From: Micromonospora echinospora
GTDB lineage: Bacteria > Actinomycetota > Actinomycetes > Mycobacteriales > Micromonosporaceae
Direction of reading: 5' to 3'
Assembly (NCBI RefSeq): GCF_014203425.1
Contig: NZ_JACHJC010000001.1
Span: forward strand, 4,242,001-4,306,000
Length of the DNA: 64,000 bases
Part shown: positions 1 to 8,490 of the stretch, piece by piece
How positions within the stretch are numbered: the stretch's first letter is position 1
Layout: the number at the start of each line of letters is the position of its first letter
Notes under the pieces: model-generated
The model's database searches: none
The model's input: the letters and a program-made list of their open reading frames with translations, nothing else
Told to the model about the DNA's origin: nothing
Position numbers and translations under genes: made by a program

Positions 1-87
1 CGGCCCTTCCAGCACTTCGTCGAGCGAACCGAGATTGAGCGTCGAAGTGACGTCGAGCGGGGGGAACTCGTCGTCTGGGCGCGTCAT
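1..87 (-). CDS. garA: FHA-domain protein, GarA/OdhI-like (N-terminal 29 residues only)
   Basis: The first 29 codons read MTRPDDEFPPLDVTSTLNLG and onward, then run off the left edge. The TSTLNLGSLDEVL stretch resembles the phosphothreonine-bearing N-terminal tail of GarA/OdhI, an FHA protein that inhibits 2-oxoglutarate dehydrogenase and related enzymes when PknB/PknG-type kinases phosphorylate the tail. The ATG at 87 has a GAGGTGG ribosome-binding site just upstream. It lies downstream of gcvH, as in M. tuberculosis (Rv1826–Rv1827), which supports the name. The FHA domain itself is outside the window. Confidence 0.8.
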   Translation of the reverse strand, partial: MTRPDDEFPPLDVTSTLNLGSLDEVLEGP

Positions 88-303
88 GGGACCACCTCAC
101 GGATCTGTTCGGTCGGCGTCAGGAAATGGCGGGACTGGCCGCCGGGCAACACCACACCCGGCGGCTGGCTCCCCGTGCCCGGGAAGGCGCATTCCGCAAC
201 GCTCAAACTATTGGTTCTCGGTCGACTGGGCGAGCCTAGCCAGCGCCGAAATGCAGGGCAACCGGACGCGCGGAACCTCGCCGCCGCCCGGAACAGCACG
301 AAC

Positions 304-687
304 TCAGCTCTCGGTGAGCTCGCGGTACGCATCAGCGGTCAACAACCCCTCGACCGCCGCCGGATCATCCGGAGTGATCTCCACCAACCACCCCGCACCG
401 TACGGATCCGTGTTGATCACCTCAGGGGTGTCGGCCAACGCCTCGTTGCGCGCCGCCACCGTGCCGCTCAGCGGCGCGTAGATCTCCGACACACTCTTCG
501 TCGACTCGATCTCGCCCAGCGACTCGCCCGCCGCCACCACCGAACCGGAGTCCGGCAGCTGCACGAACACGATGTCGCCCAGAGCGTCCTGCGCGAAGTG
601 CGTGATACCGACGCGGACGACACCACCGTCACCACCGACCACCCACTCGTGCTCGGCGGTGTACCGCAGATCCTCAGGAATCACCAA
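304..687 (-). CDS. gcvH: Glycine cleavage system H protein
   Basis: A 127-residue lipoyl carrier protein that shuttles the aminomethyl intermediate between the P, T and L proteins of the glycine cleavage complex. The lipoyl-attachment lysine is Lys64 within ESTKSVSEIYAPLSG, and length and motif are typical of the family. It follows the second DUF881 gene after about 50 bp and precedes garA by about 215 bp, so it may be the last gene of the operon or share its transcript with garA. The gcvP and gcvT partners are not in this window. Confidence 0.97.
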   Translation of the reverse strand: MVIPEDLRYTAEHEWVVGGDGGVVRVGITHFAQDALGDIVFVQLPDSGSVVAAGESLGEIESTKSVSEIYAPLSGTVAARNEALADTPEVINTDPYGAGWLVEITPDDPAAVEGLLTADAYRELTES

Positions 688-738
688 CTGCGTCCTTCGT
701 CATCGGTGCACCGGAGAAACCGGCGCGGCCGCGACCGG

Positions 739-1668
739 TCAGGAAACCGGCCGGGCGTGGTCCAGCTTGATCGGCGCGTGCAGCTGCGAAACCTCCACAA
801 CCTCACGATCCTCGGAGGTCACGTTACCGCCGCCGTCCCGCACCGATGCGACCACCCCGCCAGGAATGTTCAACGCCGTACGCATCGTCGCCGGATCCCC
901 GATCACCATGATCGTAAACGGACCCGTCAGCCGCCGCCCGTCCACCACCAGAGCACCGTCGGCACCGTCCACGAAATACGTCGATGCGATGATCCGCGCC
1001 GCCGAACCATCAGCGCCCTGGATCTGCATCGCCTCCGCGCCCGCACCCCGCAGCTCCTGCACCGCGTCCAGGATCCGCGTCGACGACACCGCCTTCGCCG
1101 GCCCCGAGAACCGCACCTCCAGCCCCGGACCCACAGCCGGCAACGTACCCGCCAGGATGCCCAGCTCGTCCGCCCGCCGCGTCGCCTCCTCCAACGCCGC
1201 CTGCCGGCCCTGCTCACCCGAGCGCAACTGCCGCTGGCTCTCCTCCAACGCCTCGATGTCCTGACGCAGCCGCCGCTCCCGCGAATCCAGATCCGACGAG
1301 ATCCGCACCAGGTCCTCCTCCCGCGTCGCCGCGAGCGTCGGATCCGTCGACGTCGTCTTCAACTGCACCACGAGCGTGAAACCCAGCAACGCCAGCAGCA
1401 CCGCGATCATCAGACCCGCCGAGGAGAACCGCCGCGCCCGCGACGGCTGCGCCACCGCACCCGGCTCCGGCTCGGACTCCGGCACCGCCTCCCGCTCCGC
1501 GGGATCCTCGTCCGGCGCCGGCTCCGGCTCCACCGGCGCCAACGGGCTCAACTCATCCGGATCGGGCGCGTCCGGGCGCGGATCCGGCTCACCCGCCGGA
1601 CCCGACGGCCGCTCCGGCTCCACCGGACGCGGCCACCCCGTCCCCGTCTCCCTGTGTTCCTCACTCAT
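739..1668 (-). CDS. DUF881 membrane protein (second copy)
   Basis: A 309-residue DUF881 protein. An acidic, Pro-rich cytoplasmic N-terminus (residues 1–75) precedes one membrane segment (around SAGLMIAVLLALLGFTLVVQ), a coiled-coil stretch rich in Glu/Arg/Gln and a C-terminal extracytoplasmic DUF881 domain. The start MSEEHRETG at 1668 was chosen because upstream in-frame sequence is low-complexity and unlike the family. It corresponds in position to Rv1825. The family function is unsettled; its link with sbp and pgsA suggests an envelope or division role, which is inference. Confidence 0.9.
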   Translation of the reverse strand: MSEEHRETGTGWPRPVEPERPSGPAGEPDPRPDAPDPDELSPLAPVEPEPAPDEDPAEREAVPESEPEPGAVAQPSRARRFSSAGLMIAVLLALLGFTLVVQLKTTSTDPTLAATREEDLVRISSDLDSRERRLRQDIEALEESQRQLRSGEQGRQAALEEATRRADELGILAGTLPAVGPGLEVRFSGPAKAVSSTRILDAVQELRGAGAEAMQIQGADGSAARIIASTYFVDGADGALVVDGRRLTGPFTIMVIGDPATMRTALNIPGGVVASVRDGGGNVTSEDREVVEVSQLHAPIKLDHARPVS

Positions 1669-1678
1669 CGCCACAAAC

Positions 1679-2011
1679 CTACGCCCGGAACAGGTGCCGA
1701 CGGATCGCCGCCACATTTCCGAAGATGCGCACCCCGAGCACGACCACCACACCCGTGGACAACTGACCACCCACGCCCAACTGGTCACCCAGGTACACGA
1801 TCAGCCCCGCCACCAGCACGTTCGAGATGAACGACACCACGAACTGCTTGTCGTCGAAGATCCGGTCCAGCTTCGCCCGCACCCCACCGAACACCGCGTC
1901 CAACGCGGCCACCACCGCGATCGGCAGATACGGCTGCAACGCCGCCGGCACCGTGGGGTCCAGATACACCCCGAGCACCACACCGGCGAGCAACGCCAGC
2001 ACCGCGATCAT
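1679..2011 (-). CDS. sbp: Small basic protein family (Sbp, DUF1290) membrane protein
   Basis: A 110-residue protein with three hydrophobic segments (residues 1–16, about 25–42 and 58–100) and a basic loop containing AKLDRIFDDKQF, characteristic of the Sbp/DUF1290 family found between two DUF881 genes in Gram-positive bacteria. Its ATG overlaps the stop of the upstream DUF881 gene (ATGA), which shows translational coupling. Corresponds to Rv1824. The biochemical role is not established. Confidence 0.92.
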   Translation of the reverse strand: MIAVLALLAGVVLGVYLDPTVPAALQPYLPIAVVAALDAVFGGVRAKLDRIFDDKQFVVSFISNVLVAGLIVYLGDQLGVGGQLSTGVVVVLGVRIFGNVAAIRRHLFRA

Positions 2012-2964
2012 CGGCCACCTCCCGAAGGGCTGGAAGAACCACCCGGGCCGGACGACCCGGGACTCGACGAACCGGCCGCCCTCGAACCCGACGGACGCGG
2101 ACTCGGACTGACCGAAGGCTCGGCGTAGCGTAGCCGCGGCTGCGGCGCCGCCGGCAAGGTGAGGTCGTCGGCCCGCTTCACCCCGAACGACAGCCCTGTC
2201 GTCCGCGCCACCTCACGCATGAGCGCCGCCGCCCGGCTCTCGTTGAACCGGTCCCGCATCGACCGCGGCCCGATCGCCTGCACCTCGTACGGACCCGTCA
2301 CCGGCCGGTAGTCCACCAGGATCGCCTCACCCGCCGACCGGATCGTCGACGTCGCGGTCAACCGCTGCCCGTTCACCGCCACCGCCTCGGCGCCCGCCGC
2401 CCACAACGCGTTCGCGACCTTCTGCAGATCCGAGTACAGCACCCGGGACGGACCAGCGTCCCCGCTGGTCACCCCGTCCTGATCCGACGTCGCGTCGGCC
2501 AGCCGCACCACCACGCCGTCACCACGCACCCGCGCCAGACCGGTGCCCGCCTCCAGCGTGCGCAACCGGGACGCCTGCGAACCGCTCAGCGCCGCGTCCC
2601 GCTGCCGGCCGACCTCCTCGCGCAACTGCTCCGCCCGCTCGGTCAACCGGTCGGTCTCCGCCTCACGCCCCTTGATCTCGGCGATCAGCCCCGCCCGCGC
2701 CGTCGCCCGGCTCGGCTCCTCCGCCATCGTCTCCCGGTACGCCACCGCGAACAGGAACCCGATCACCGCCAGGACCAGCAGACTCACCGGGCGGCCCAGC
2801 ACCTGCCGCACCCGCGACACCGGACCCGCCGCCCGCCGTGCCGCCGCGTCCCCGTACCCCGGGTCCAGCGGATTGCGGAACAGCTCGGTCAGGAAGTCCG
2901 GCGCGTACACCCGGCTCGACGGGTCGCGCTCCTTCTCCCCCTCCCCCGACGTCGGCCTGGTCAT
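2008..2964 (-). CDS. DUF881 membrane protein (first copy)
   Basis: A 318-residue protein starting MTRPTSGEGEKE. It has a transmembrane segment near residues 55–72 (VSLLVLAVIGFLFAVAY), a coiled coil (EAETDRLTERAEQLREEVGR) and a DUF881 domain with GDGVVVRLAD and ILVDYRPVTGPY. The C-terminus is a low-complexity Ser/Pro/Gly tail of about 45 residues. The ATG overlaps the stop codon of the pgsA-like gene by four bases. Corresponds to Rv1823; the paired DUF881 copies around sbp probably act together. Confidence 0.92.
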   Translation of the reverse strand: MTRPTSGEGEKERDPSSRVYAPDFLTELFRNPLDPGYGDAAARRAAGPVSRVRQVLGRPVSLLVLAVIGFLFAVAYRETMAEEPSRATARAGLIAEIKGREAETDRLTERAEQLREEVGRQRDAALSGSQASRLRTLEAGTGLARVRGDGVVVRLADATSDQDGVTSGDAGPSRVLYSDLQKVANALWAAGAEAVAVNGQRLTATSTIRSAGEAILVDYRPVTGPYEVQAIGPRSMRDRFNESRAAALMREVARTTGLSFGVKRADDLTLPAAPQPRLRYAEPSVSPSPRPSGSRAAGSSSPGSSGPGGSSSPSGGGR

Positions 2965-3599
2965 GCCGCCGCCTCCGCGCGCCGCGCCCGCATCCGCCGC
3001 ACGAGCCGGCTCGCCTGCACCACGTACATCGCGCCGGCGACCCAGTAGAGGACCAGACCCCACCAGGCGAGGCCCCAGCCGATCGCGCCGGCGGCGGTGC
3101 CGATGCCCGGCGCGGCGTCGGCCAGCAGCAGGATCGGGAACGCCGCCAGCAGCAGGAAGGTGGCGGTCTTGCCCACGTAGTGCACCGGCGGCGGACCGTA
3201 GCCGTAGCGGCGCAGCACCCCGAGGGAGACCAGCAGCAGCAGCTCACGGGCCAGCAGCGCCCCGGTGAACTGCCAGGGCACCACCTCGCGCGCGGTGAAG
3301 GCGAGCAGCGTGGCCAGGATGTAGAGGCGGTCGGCCAGCGGGTCGAGCAGTTCGCCGAGCCGGCTCACCTGCCCCAGCCGGCGGGCGATCCAGCCGTCCA
3401 CCCAGTCGCTGGTGCCGCCCACGGCGAGCACCACGATGGCCGCGACGTCGGCCTCGACCACGAGGAACAGGTACAGGAAGATCGGCACGCCGACGAGCCG
3501 GACAAAGCTGATCAGGTTGGGCAGCGTGAGGACGCGGTCTCCCACGACCGTGGCATCCCCGGAATCCGGGTGCTCCGCTGGAGCCGGCCGACGCGACAC
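2961..3599 (-). CDS. CDP-alcohol phosphatidyltransferase (PgsA2-like)
   Basis: A membrane phosphotransferase that condenses a CDP-diacylglycerol with an alcohol acceptor. The complete CDP-OH-P motif is visible: D-G-WI-AR, eight residues, G-ELL-D-PLA-D (around residues 65–90). Several hydrophobic helices fit the family's six-TM fold. The start is taken as GTG at 3599 (VSRRPAP) because AAGGGAGGG lies immediately upstream; the ATG 21 bases further up would place that ribosome site inside the gene. First gene of the operon and in the position of M. tuberculosis pgsA2. The acceptor (glycerol phosphate or phosphatidylglycerol) cannot be told from sequence. Confidence 0.9.
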   Translation of the reverse strand: MSRRPAPAEHPDSGDATVVGDRVLTLPNLISFVRLVGVPIFLYLFLVVEADVAAIVVLAVGGTSDWVDGWIARRLGQVSRLGELLDPLADRLYILATLLAFTAREVVPWQFTGALLARELLLLVSLGVLRRYGYGPPPVHYVGKTATFLLLAAFPILLLADAAPGIGTAAGAIGWGLAWWGLVLYWVAGAMYVVQASRLVRRMRARRAEAAA

Positions 3600-3905
3600 C
3601 GAACCCTCCCTTCGCAGCACCGTCCGGCAGCCGGACGAGCGGCCGCTGGAGGGACGTGCGCGTAGCCGGCCGGTCAGGCGCCGGCGCCCTCTGTGATCCC
3701 GGGCTGGGACCTCCCCCGACGCGGCCGGTGATCACCGGCCGCTCAGTTGCGCTGCCACTATATCGGGCTCCCCCGTTGCGGCCGGTGGCCGCGCTGCGTC
3801 GTTGCTCAGCGGTGTCACGGTGGGGAGCGTCACAACCGCTTGGGCATCCTAGGACACTAGCTGACCATCACCTCCGACGACGATGGCCGCGATGGAAGGG
3901 CGGGA
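3600..3905. other. Intergenic region upstream of the pgsA–garA operon
   Basis: A 306-bp gap between the 3' end of the MarR gene and the start of the pgsA-like gene. It must hold the promoter of the minus-strand operon. A TAGGAT-like -10 candidate is readable on the minus strand near 3848–3853, but without a convincing -35. No coding capacity or clear hairpin is seen. Confidence 0.4.
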
Positions 3906-4376
3906 TCAGGCGGTGCGGGCGGCGGAGTCGGAGCCCGCCTGGGGCGCGGCGGCCGTGGCGGCCTGGCTGAACGCCACGAGCGCCAGCAGCAGCTCGTGCT
4001 GCGCGCGACTGGGCATCCGGTCGAGCACCGTCTGGACCGCGAGGTGCCGGCGCTCCTGCAGGTCGCGCAGCAACGTCTCCGCCGCGGCGGTCGGGATCAG
4101 CCGCACCTCTCGCCTGTCGCGCGGGTCGGCCACCCGGCGCAGCAGGCCGACGGCCTCCAGGCGGTCACAGAGCCGGCTCGCCGACGACGGGACCACGTCC
4201 AGCAGCTCGGCCAGCCGGTTCACGTTGGTGTCCGGATGGGACACGATCAGCGACAGCACCCGCAGCTGCGTCGGTGAGACGCTGACGGTGTGCCGTGAGG
4301 TCGCGGAGTCGAGCACACCGATGAGCGCCTCCGCAGCCGACTCGATGGCCGCGGCAAGATTCGGAGGTCGCTCCAC
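3906..4376 (-). CDS. MarR-family transcriptional regulator
   Basis: A 156-residue protein with the MarR winged-helix fold: a helical N-terminus, a recognition region (VNRLAELLDVVPSSASRLCDR, residues about 53–73) and the wing DPRDRREVRLIP, followed by C-terminal dimerisation helices. Such proteins usually repress nearby genes and respond to small phenolic or oxidative ligands. It lies 48 bp downstream of the phosphatase gene on the same strand, so the two may be co-transcribed. No ligand can be inferred. Confidence 0.92.
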   Translation of the reverse strand: MERPPNLAAAIESAAEALIGVLDSATSRHTVSVSPTQLRVLSLIVSHPDTNVNRLAELLDVVPSSASRLCDRLEAVGLLRRVADPRDRREVRLIPTAAAETLLRDLQERRHLAVQTVLDRMPSRAQHELLLALVAFSQAATAAAPQAGSDSAARTA

Positions 4377-4424
4377 CCGCTGTCCCCTGCGATCGTCCCG
4401 CTCGTGTTCGCTCCGCCGCCCCGA

Positions 4425-5612
4425 TCACTGCCCCGTGACGTCGTCGGACCGGCCGGAACCGCGCCAGTCCAGGCAGACGACGACCGCGTCGTCACGGAGA
4501 TCCGCGTCGGCGTGGTACGCATGCAGTTCGCGCATCACCGTACCAACTGCCTCGGTCGCCGGCTGCAGCCGAGTGGCCCGCATCGCGCGCGCCATGGCCC
4601 GGGCGCCGTACGGCTCCTGGCCGTCGGGCTCCGCCGCGTACACCCCGTCGCTGACCACGAAGAGACGGTCGCCCGGCTCCAGAGTGAACTCCTGCACGTC
4701 GTACCGGGTCTCGGCGAACATGCCCAGCGGCAGTTGCTGCTCCAGCGCGATCGGGGTGACCCGCCCCCCGCGCAGCCGCAGCAGTTGCGGGGAACCGGCG
4801 TCCACCGCCCGCACCACGCCCCGGCGGCTGTCCAGCTCCAGCAGCAACGTGGCCACGTGCCGGCCGCCCCGGTGCTGGTAGTAGATGGTGTCCGAGGCCA
4901 GCTCCGCCTGCTCGACCAGACTGCCGCCGGAACGCCTGGCGTTGCGCATGGCGTTCACAGTCATCGACGTGAGCAGCGATGCGGCCAGCCCGCTGCCGGT
5001 GCCGTTGAGCACGGTGAGGGTGAGACGTTCGCGGTCCACCGACCAGTCGAAGTGGTCACCGCCCACCGTGTACGCCGGTTCGAGCTGCCCGGCCAGCAAC
5101 GCGTCGCCGTGCCGCACGCTGCGTCCGGGCAACAGGTCCCACTGCATCTCCGCGGCCATGCTCAGCCGTTCCCGCCGCCGGGCGCGGCGGTACCGGTCGG
5201 TCTCCCGGTCGGCCGCGCGGATGGCCACGGCCAGCTCCCCGGCGGCGTCCCGGGCTGCCTCCACTGTGGCCGCGTCCGGGTCGCCGGGCAGCTCGACCAT
5301 CAGCACGCCGAGCCGCTCCCCCCACACCGACAGCGGCAGGTAGGCCCGGCAGCGGCCGTCGTCGATGATGTCCAGGACCGGCTCCTGGCTGCTGAAGCAG
5401 CGTTGCGCCACGGTGTGTGCCGGCAGCGGGCCGCCGTCGGGCAGGTCCGGGTCGAGCACCGGCCAGAGGCCGCTGGCGCGGTAGTCGGCGACGAACACCT
5501 CCGCCCGCGCGGCCCCGAGCGTCTGGCGCAGCACCGCGTCCGCGGTCTCCACCAGCTGGTCGGGTGGCGCCGTGCGCAGGGCACGTGACACCGATCCGGA
5601 CGCCTCCGGCAT
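4425..5612 (-). CDS. SpoIIE/PP2C-family serine phosphatase with GAF-like sensor domain
   Basis: A 395-residue protein. Residues about 20–165 form a GAF-like sensor region; residues about 180–385 form the SpoIIE-type PP2C domain, with AAEMQWDLLPG, GGDHFDWS, GTGSGLAASL, SDGVYAAE and RDDAVVVCLDW carrying the metal-binding aspartates. Proteins of this type act on anti-anti-sigma factors in partner-switching cascades. The ATG at 5612 is favoured because GGAGG sits six bases before it; another ATG two codons upstream overlaps that site. Confidence 0.9.
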   Translation of the reverse strand: MPEASGSVSRALRTAPPDQLVETADAVLRQTLGAARAEVFVADYRASGLWPVLDPDLPDGGPLPAHTVAQRCFSSQEPVLDIIDDGRCRAYLPLSVWGERLGVLMVELPGDPDAATVEAARDAAGELAVAIRAADRETDRYRRARRRERLSMAAEMQWDLLPGRSVRHGDALLAGQLEPAYTVGGDHFDWSVDRERLTLTVLNGTGSGLAASLLTSMTVNAMRNARRSGGSLVEQAELASDTIYYQHRGGRHVATLLLELDSRRGVVRAVDAGSPQLLRLRGGRVTPIALEQQLPLGMFAETRYDVQEFTLEPGDRLFVVSDGVYAAEPDGQEPYGARAMARAMRATRLQPATEAVGTVMRELHAYHADADLRDDAVVVCLDWRGSGRSDDVTGQ

Positions 5613-5701
5613 GCTCATCCTCCGATGACGACTATTGCTACAGGGCAAACATCATACGAAGGGCCTCTGACAGCCGAACGGGCCGCCTCGACCGGCGCGG
5701 C

Positions 5702-6448
5702 TCAGTCCGCCGGTCGCAGCGCCAGCGCGCCGTAGAACGCGTCCGGCACCTGCTCCGGCTCGCCCTCAAGCCGCCACCGGGCCACCGGCACGACGCCGTC
5801 GTCAGTGGGACGCCAGCGGCCCAACAGCGGCGCGAACCGGTCGGGCGCGCGCATCCGGAACGCCGGGCCCATCATGGCCAGCGCCTGCGGGTGCCCGGCC
5901 AGCTCCTCGCTGTCGAAGTCGATCGCCAGCCGGCTGCCCGGCGCGACCGCCTGGTAAAGCTCGTCCAGCGTACGGGCGAGCGTGTCGTCGTCCAGGAACG
6001 CGGCCAGCCCGAGGAAGACCACTCCGACCGGCCGTCTCCCCCACCCCGGCACGAAACGATGCAGCTGCGCCCGGTCGACGGTCCCGGTGTCCGTGGCGTC
6101 ACCGTAGCCGTAGCCGGCGCGGTCACTGCCGGCGAGCAGGCGCTGGCCGAGCCGGACCGTCTCCGGGTCGACGTCGGTGTAGAGGACCGTCGCCTCCGGC
6201 GCGACCTCGTGCACGTTGCCGCAGGTGGGCACGCCCGCGCCGAAGACCAGGAAGCCGTCCACGCCCTCGTCGGCCATGGCCCGCACGGACCGGCCCAGGA
6301 AGCCGCGCAGCGAGCGGAAGATCGCCGCGCAGGGCCCGTACGCCGCTTCGAACGCGGCGGCTGCGGCGACGTCGACCGGACGGTGGTGCCGGCCACCGAG
6401 CCAGTAGTCGATCATGCGGGCGGTGCTCGGTCCGTCCGGCTGATCCAT
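5702..6448 (-). CDS. SAM-dependent methyltransferase, DUF574 (PF04672) family
   Basis: A 248-residue protein beginning MDQPDGPSTARMIDYWLGG; the arrangement Ser/Pro-ARM-DYxLGG is the hallmark of the actinobacterial DUF574 methyltransferases. The SAM-binding core follows (FLVFGAGVPTCGNVHEVA, then VLYTDVDPETV). Many copies occur per actinomycete genome and substrates are generally unknown. It is transcribed away from the universal stress gene; the 129-bp gap between them should contain both promoters. Confidence 0.9.
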   Translation of the reverse strand: MDQPDGPSTARMIDYWLGGRHHRPVDVAAAAAFEAAYGPCAAIFRSLRGFLGRSVRAMADEGVDGFLVFGAGVPTCGNVHEVAPEATVLYTDVDPETVRLGQRLLAGSDRAGYGYGDATDTGTVDRAQLHRFVPGWGRRPVGVVFLGLAAFLDDDTLARTLDELYQAVAPGSRLAIDFDSEELAGHPQALAMMGPAFRMRAPDRFAPLLGRWRPTDDGVVPVARWRLEGEPEQVPDAFYGALALRPAD

Positions 6449-6577
6449 CGACGGGCCTCCCTCCCGTGGGCGCTGCACGCCAGCGTACCGACCGGGCGAC
6501 CGGCGCGGTATCGCCCCGGGCCGGTCCCGCCGGCCGCGATACTGGCCGCGGGAGCGTCGGCCACGAGGAGGTACCGG

Positions 6578-7417
6578 GTGAACTCCGCTGACGGCGCGGC
6601 CGTGGTGGTCGGGGTGGACGGCTCCGAGCCGGCGACACGAGCCGTGCTCCTGGCCGCCCGGGAGGCTGTCCGCCGCAACCGGCCCCTGCGGGTGGTCCAC
6701 GGATTCATCTGGCCGCTGCTGGGCGTGCCGGTGGCCGCTCCGGCCGGGGCGCCGCCGCATGCCGGCCTGCGCCACCAGGCCGAGCAACTGGTCGCCGACG
6801 CGGTAAACGCGGCCCAGGCGCAGGAGTCCGGGCTGCGCATCACCGGCGAGATCATCGACGGGGAGGCAGCCGCCGTGCTGATCGGCGAGTCCCCCACCGC
6901 CGCCCTGATCGTGCTCGGCGACCGGGGACTCGGCGGGTTCGCCTCGCTGGTGATCGGCTCGGTCGCGCTGCAGGTCACCGCGTACGCCGAGTGCCCGGTG
7001 CTGGTCGCCCGGGGCACGGCCCGCGACACCGGCCCGGTGGTGGCCGGCGTGGACGGCTCCGCGCTGTCCCGCGCCGCCGTCGAGTTCGCCGCCGAGGCGG
7101 CGTCCTGCCGTGGCGCCCCGCTGCGCGTCGTGTACGCCCGCCCGGGCGGCCGGGCGGCGCAGGCCGGCGAGGAGGAACGGCTGCTCGCCGAGTCGGTCGC
7201 CGGCATCGCCGAACGCTGGCCGGACGTGCCGATCACCCGGGAGGCGGTGCACGCCCGCCCGGTCGCGGCGCTGACCGAGGCGTCCCGGGACGCCCAACTG
7301 GTCGTGGTGGGCCGGCAGGGCCGCGGCGAGCTGAGCGGCTTGCTGCTCGGCTCGGTGAGCCAGGGCATCCTGCACCGCTCCGCGTGCCCGGTTGCGGTCG
7401 TCCGCACCCCGGGCTGA
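6578..7417 (+). CDS. Tandem-domain universal stress protein
   Basis: A 279-residue protein with two Usp domains (about 6–143 and 148–278). Each starts with a V-x-G-VDGS strand-loop and ends with the ATP-binding signature: GDRGLGGFASLVIGSVALQV in the first and GRQGRGELSGLLLGSVSQGI in the second. Such proteins bind ATP and are linked to hypoxia or dormancy responses in actinobacteria. The GTG start at 6578 follows GAGGAGG (6565–6571). Divergent from the DUF574 methyltransferase. Confidence 0.93.
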   Translation: MNSADGAAVVVGVDGSEPATRAVLLAAREAVRRNRPLRVVHGFIWPLLGVPVAAPAGAPPHAGLRHQAEQLVADAVNAAQAQESGLRITGEIIDGEAAAVLIGESPTAALIVLGDRGLGGFASLVIGSVALQVTAYAECPVLVARGTARDTGPVVAGVDGSALSRAAVEFAAEAASCRGAPLRVVYARPGGRAAQAGEEERLLAESVAGIAERWPDVPITREAVHARPVAALTEASRDAQLVVVGRQGRGELSGLLLGSVSQGILHRSACPVAVVRTPG

Positions 7418-7486
7418 GCGCACGGTTGGTCCCGGCCCGGGCGGGTAGACGGGTTCGTCAGCCGACAGCGACCCGAGGAGGCAGTG

Positions 7487-7696
7487 ATGCCAGGACCACG
7501 TCCGGGAAGCAACGCGTACGACAAGCAACGGGCACGGCTGCGCGACCTCGTCGAGCAGTCCGGGCGCGCCACGGACAAGGAGGCCAACCAGGTCGCCAAC
7601 CGGATCCTGCAGGACGACCGCGGGCAACGCGGCGTCGTCCGGGGCGAACGCGCCTACGGACCCAAGGGCAACCGGGAACCGGGTGACCCGAAGTGA
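7487..7696 (+). CDS. Small conserved hydrophilic protein (hypothetical)
   Basis: A 69-residue, highly charged protein without hydrophobic segments: PGSNAYDKQRARLRDLVEQS followed by a helical KEANQVANRILQDDR stretch and a disordered Gly/Pro-rich tail. ATG at 7487 follows GAGGAGG at 7475–7481; a GTG directly before it is less well placed. Its stop overlaps the GTG start of the next gene, so the two are coupled. I do not recognise a function. Confidence 0.7.
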   Translation: MPGPRPGSNAYDKQRARLRDLVEQSGRATDKEANQVANRILQDDRGQRGVVRGERAYGPKGNREPGDPK

Positions 7697-8166
7697 GGGT
7701 GGCATCCGCTGTCGACGGCGCCATCGCGGGCGCCGTCGGCAGCGCCGTCCTGAACGCGGTCTCCTACCTCGACATGGCGGTACGGGCGCGGCCGGCCAGC
7801 AGCACCCCGGAGTCGGTGGCCGGGCGGCTGGCCGACGTCACGCACGTCGACCTGGGCCAGGACCAGCAGGCGGCGAACCGCCGCTCCGGTCTGGGCCCGT
7901 TTCTCGGATACGCCACCGGCATCGCCGCGGGGGCCGCGTTCGGCCTGCTCGCCGCGCGACGGCGGATCCCGTTGCCGCTGGCCACTGTGCTGCTCGGCGG
8001 CGGCGTGATGGCCACCTCCGACGGCTCGATGACAGTGCTCGGCGTGACCGACCCGCGTACCTGGCGGCGCAGCGACTGGGTCTCCGACCTGATCCCGCAC
8101 CTGGCGTACGGGCTGTCGGCCGCAGCCACCTGGAGGCGACTGCGGCCGACGTCGGCTCGCGGTTAG
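7693..8166 (+). CDS. Small membrane protein (hypothetical)
   Basis: A 157-residue protein with a Gly/Ala-rich N-terminal helix (ASAVDGAIAGAVGSAVLNAV), a middle hydrophobic stretch (about residues 70–112, FLGYATGIAAGAAFGLLAAR and onward) and a short amphipathic C-terminus. Start GTG at 7693 overlaps the preceding TGA (GTGA), indicating translational coupling. No enzyme motif is seen. The 3' end overlaps the convergent small gene by a few bases. Confidence 0.75.
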   Translation: MRVASAVDGAIAGAVGSAVLNAVSYLDMAVRARPASSTPESVAGRLADVTHVDLGQDQQAANRRSGLGPFLGYATGIAAGAAFGLLAARRRIPLPLATVLLGGGVMATSDGSMTVLGVTDPRTWRRSDWVSDLIPHLAYGLSAAATWRRLRPTSARG

Positions 8167-8363
8167 CTCTCGTCGTCGGCAACCGGCTCACCGGCCGGGC
8201 CGTACGGCGACACCTGCCCCTTGGGGACGGGCCGGCCCGCGTCGGCGTTCGACGTGCCCCGGCCTCGCGAACGGCTGCCCGCCTGGGTGGCCGTCTTGCG
8301 GCTGTCCTGGCTGGTGGCGCCGAGGTCGTTCCGGCGCAGTTCCTCCTGCTGCGGCTTGACCAC
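8163..8363 (-). CDS. Small hydrophilic protein (hypothetical)
   Basis: A 66-residue protein (starting with the GTG codon of VVKPQQEELRRND) rich in Arg, Ser, Gly and Gln and probably disordered. AAGGAG lies about seven bases before GTG 8363, which decides this start over an ATG 27 bases upstream. Convergent with the small membrane protein gene; the stop codons overlap. Function unknown. Confidence 0.6.
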   Translation of the reverse strand: MVKPQQEELRRNDLGATSQDSRKTATQAGSRSRGRGTSNADAGRPVPKGQVSPYGPAGEPVADDES

Positions 8364-8490
8364 GGGTCTCTCCTTCCCGGTGGAGCGCACGGCCGTCGAC
8401 CGCGCGCCCGAGCCGCGTACCCGTCACCGCCGGGCACATTCCGGATCGGCCCGCAGGTCTGGCCGGGGCCGGGACGGGTAAGCCGGACGG

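Noticed and set aside
175..1830. Long plus-strand frame over gcvH and DUF881
   Set aside because: Arg/His-rich antisense shadow of well-supported minus-strand genes.
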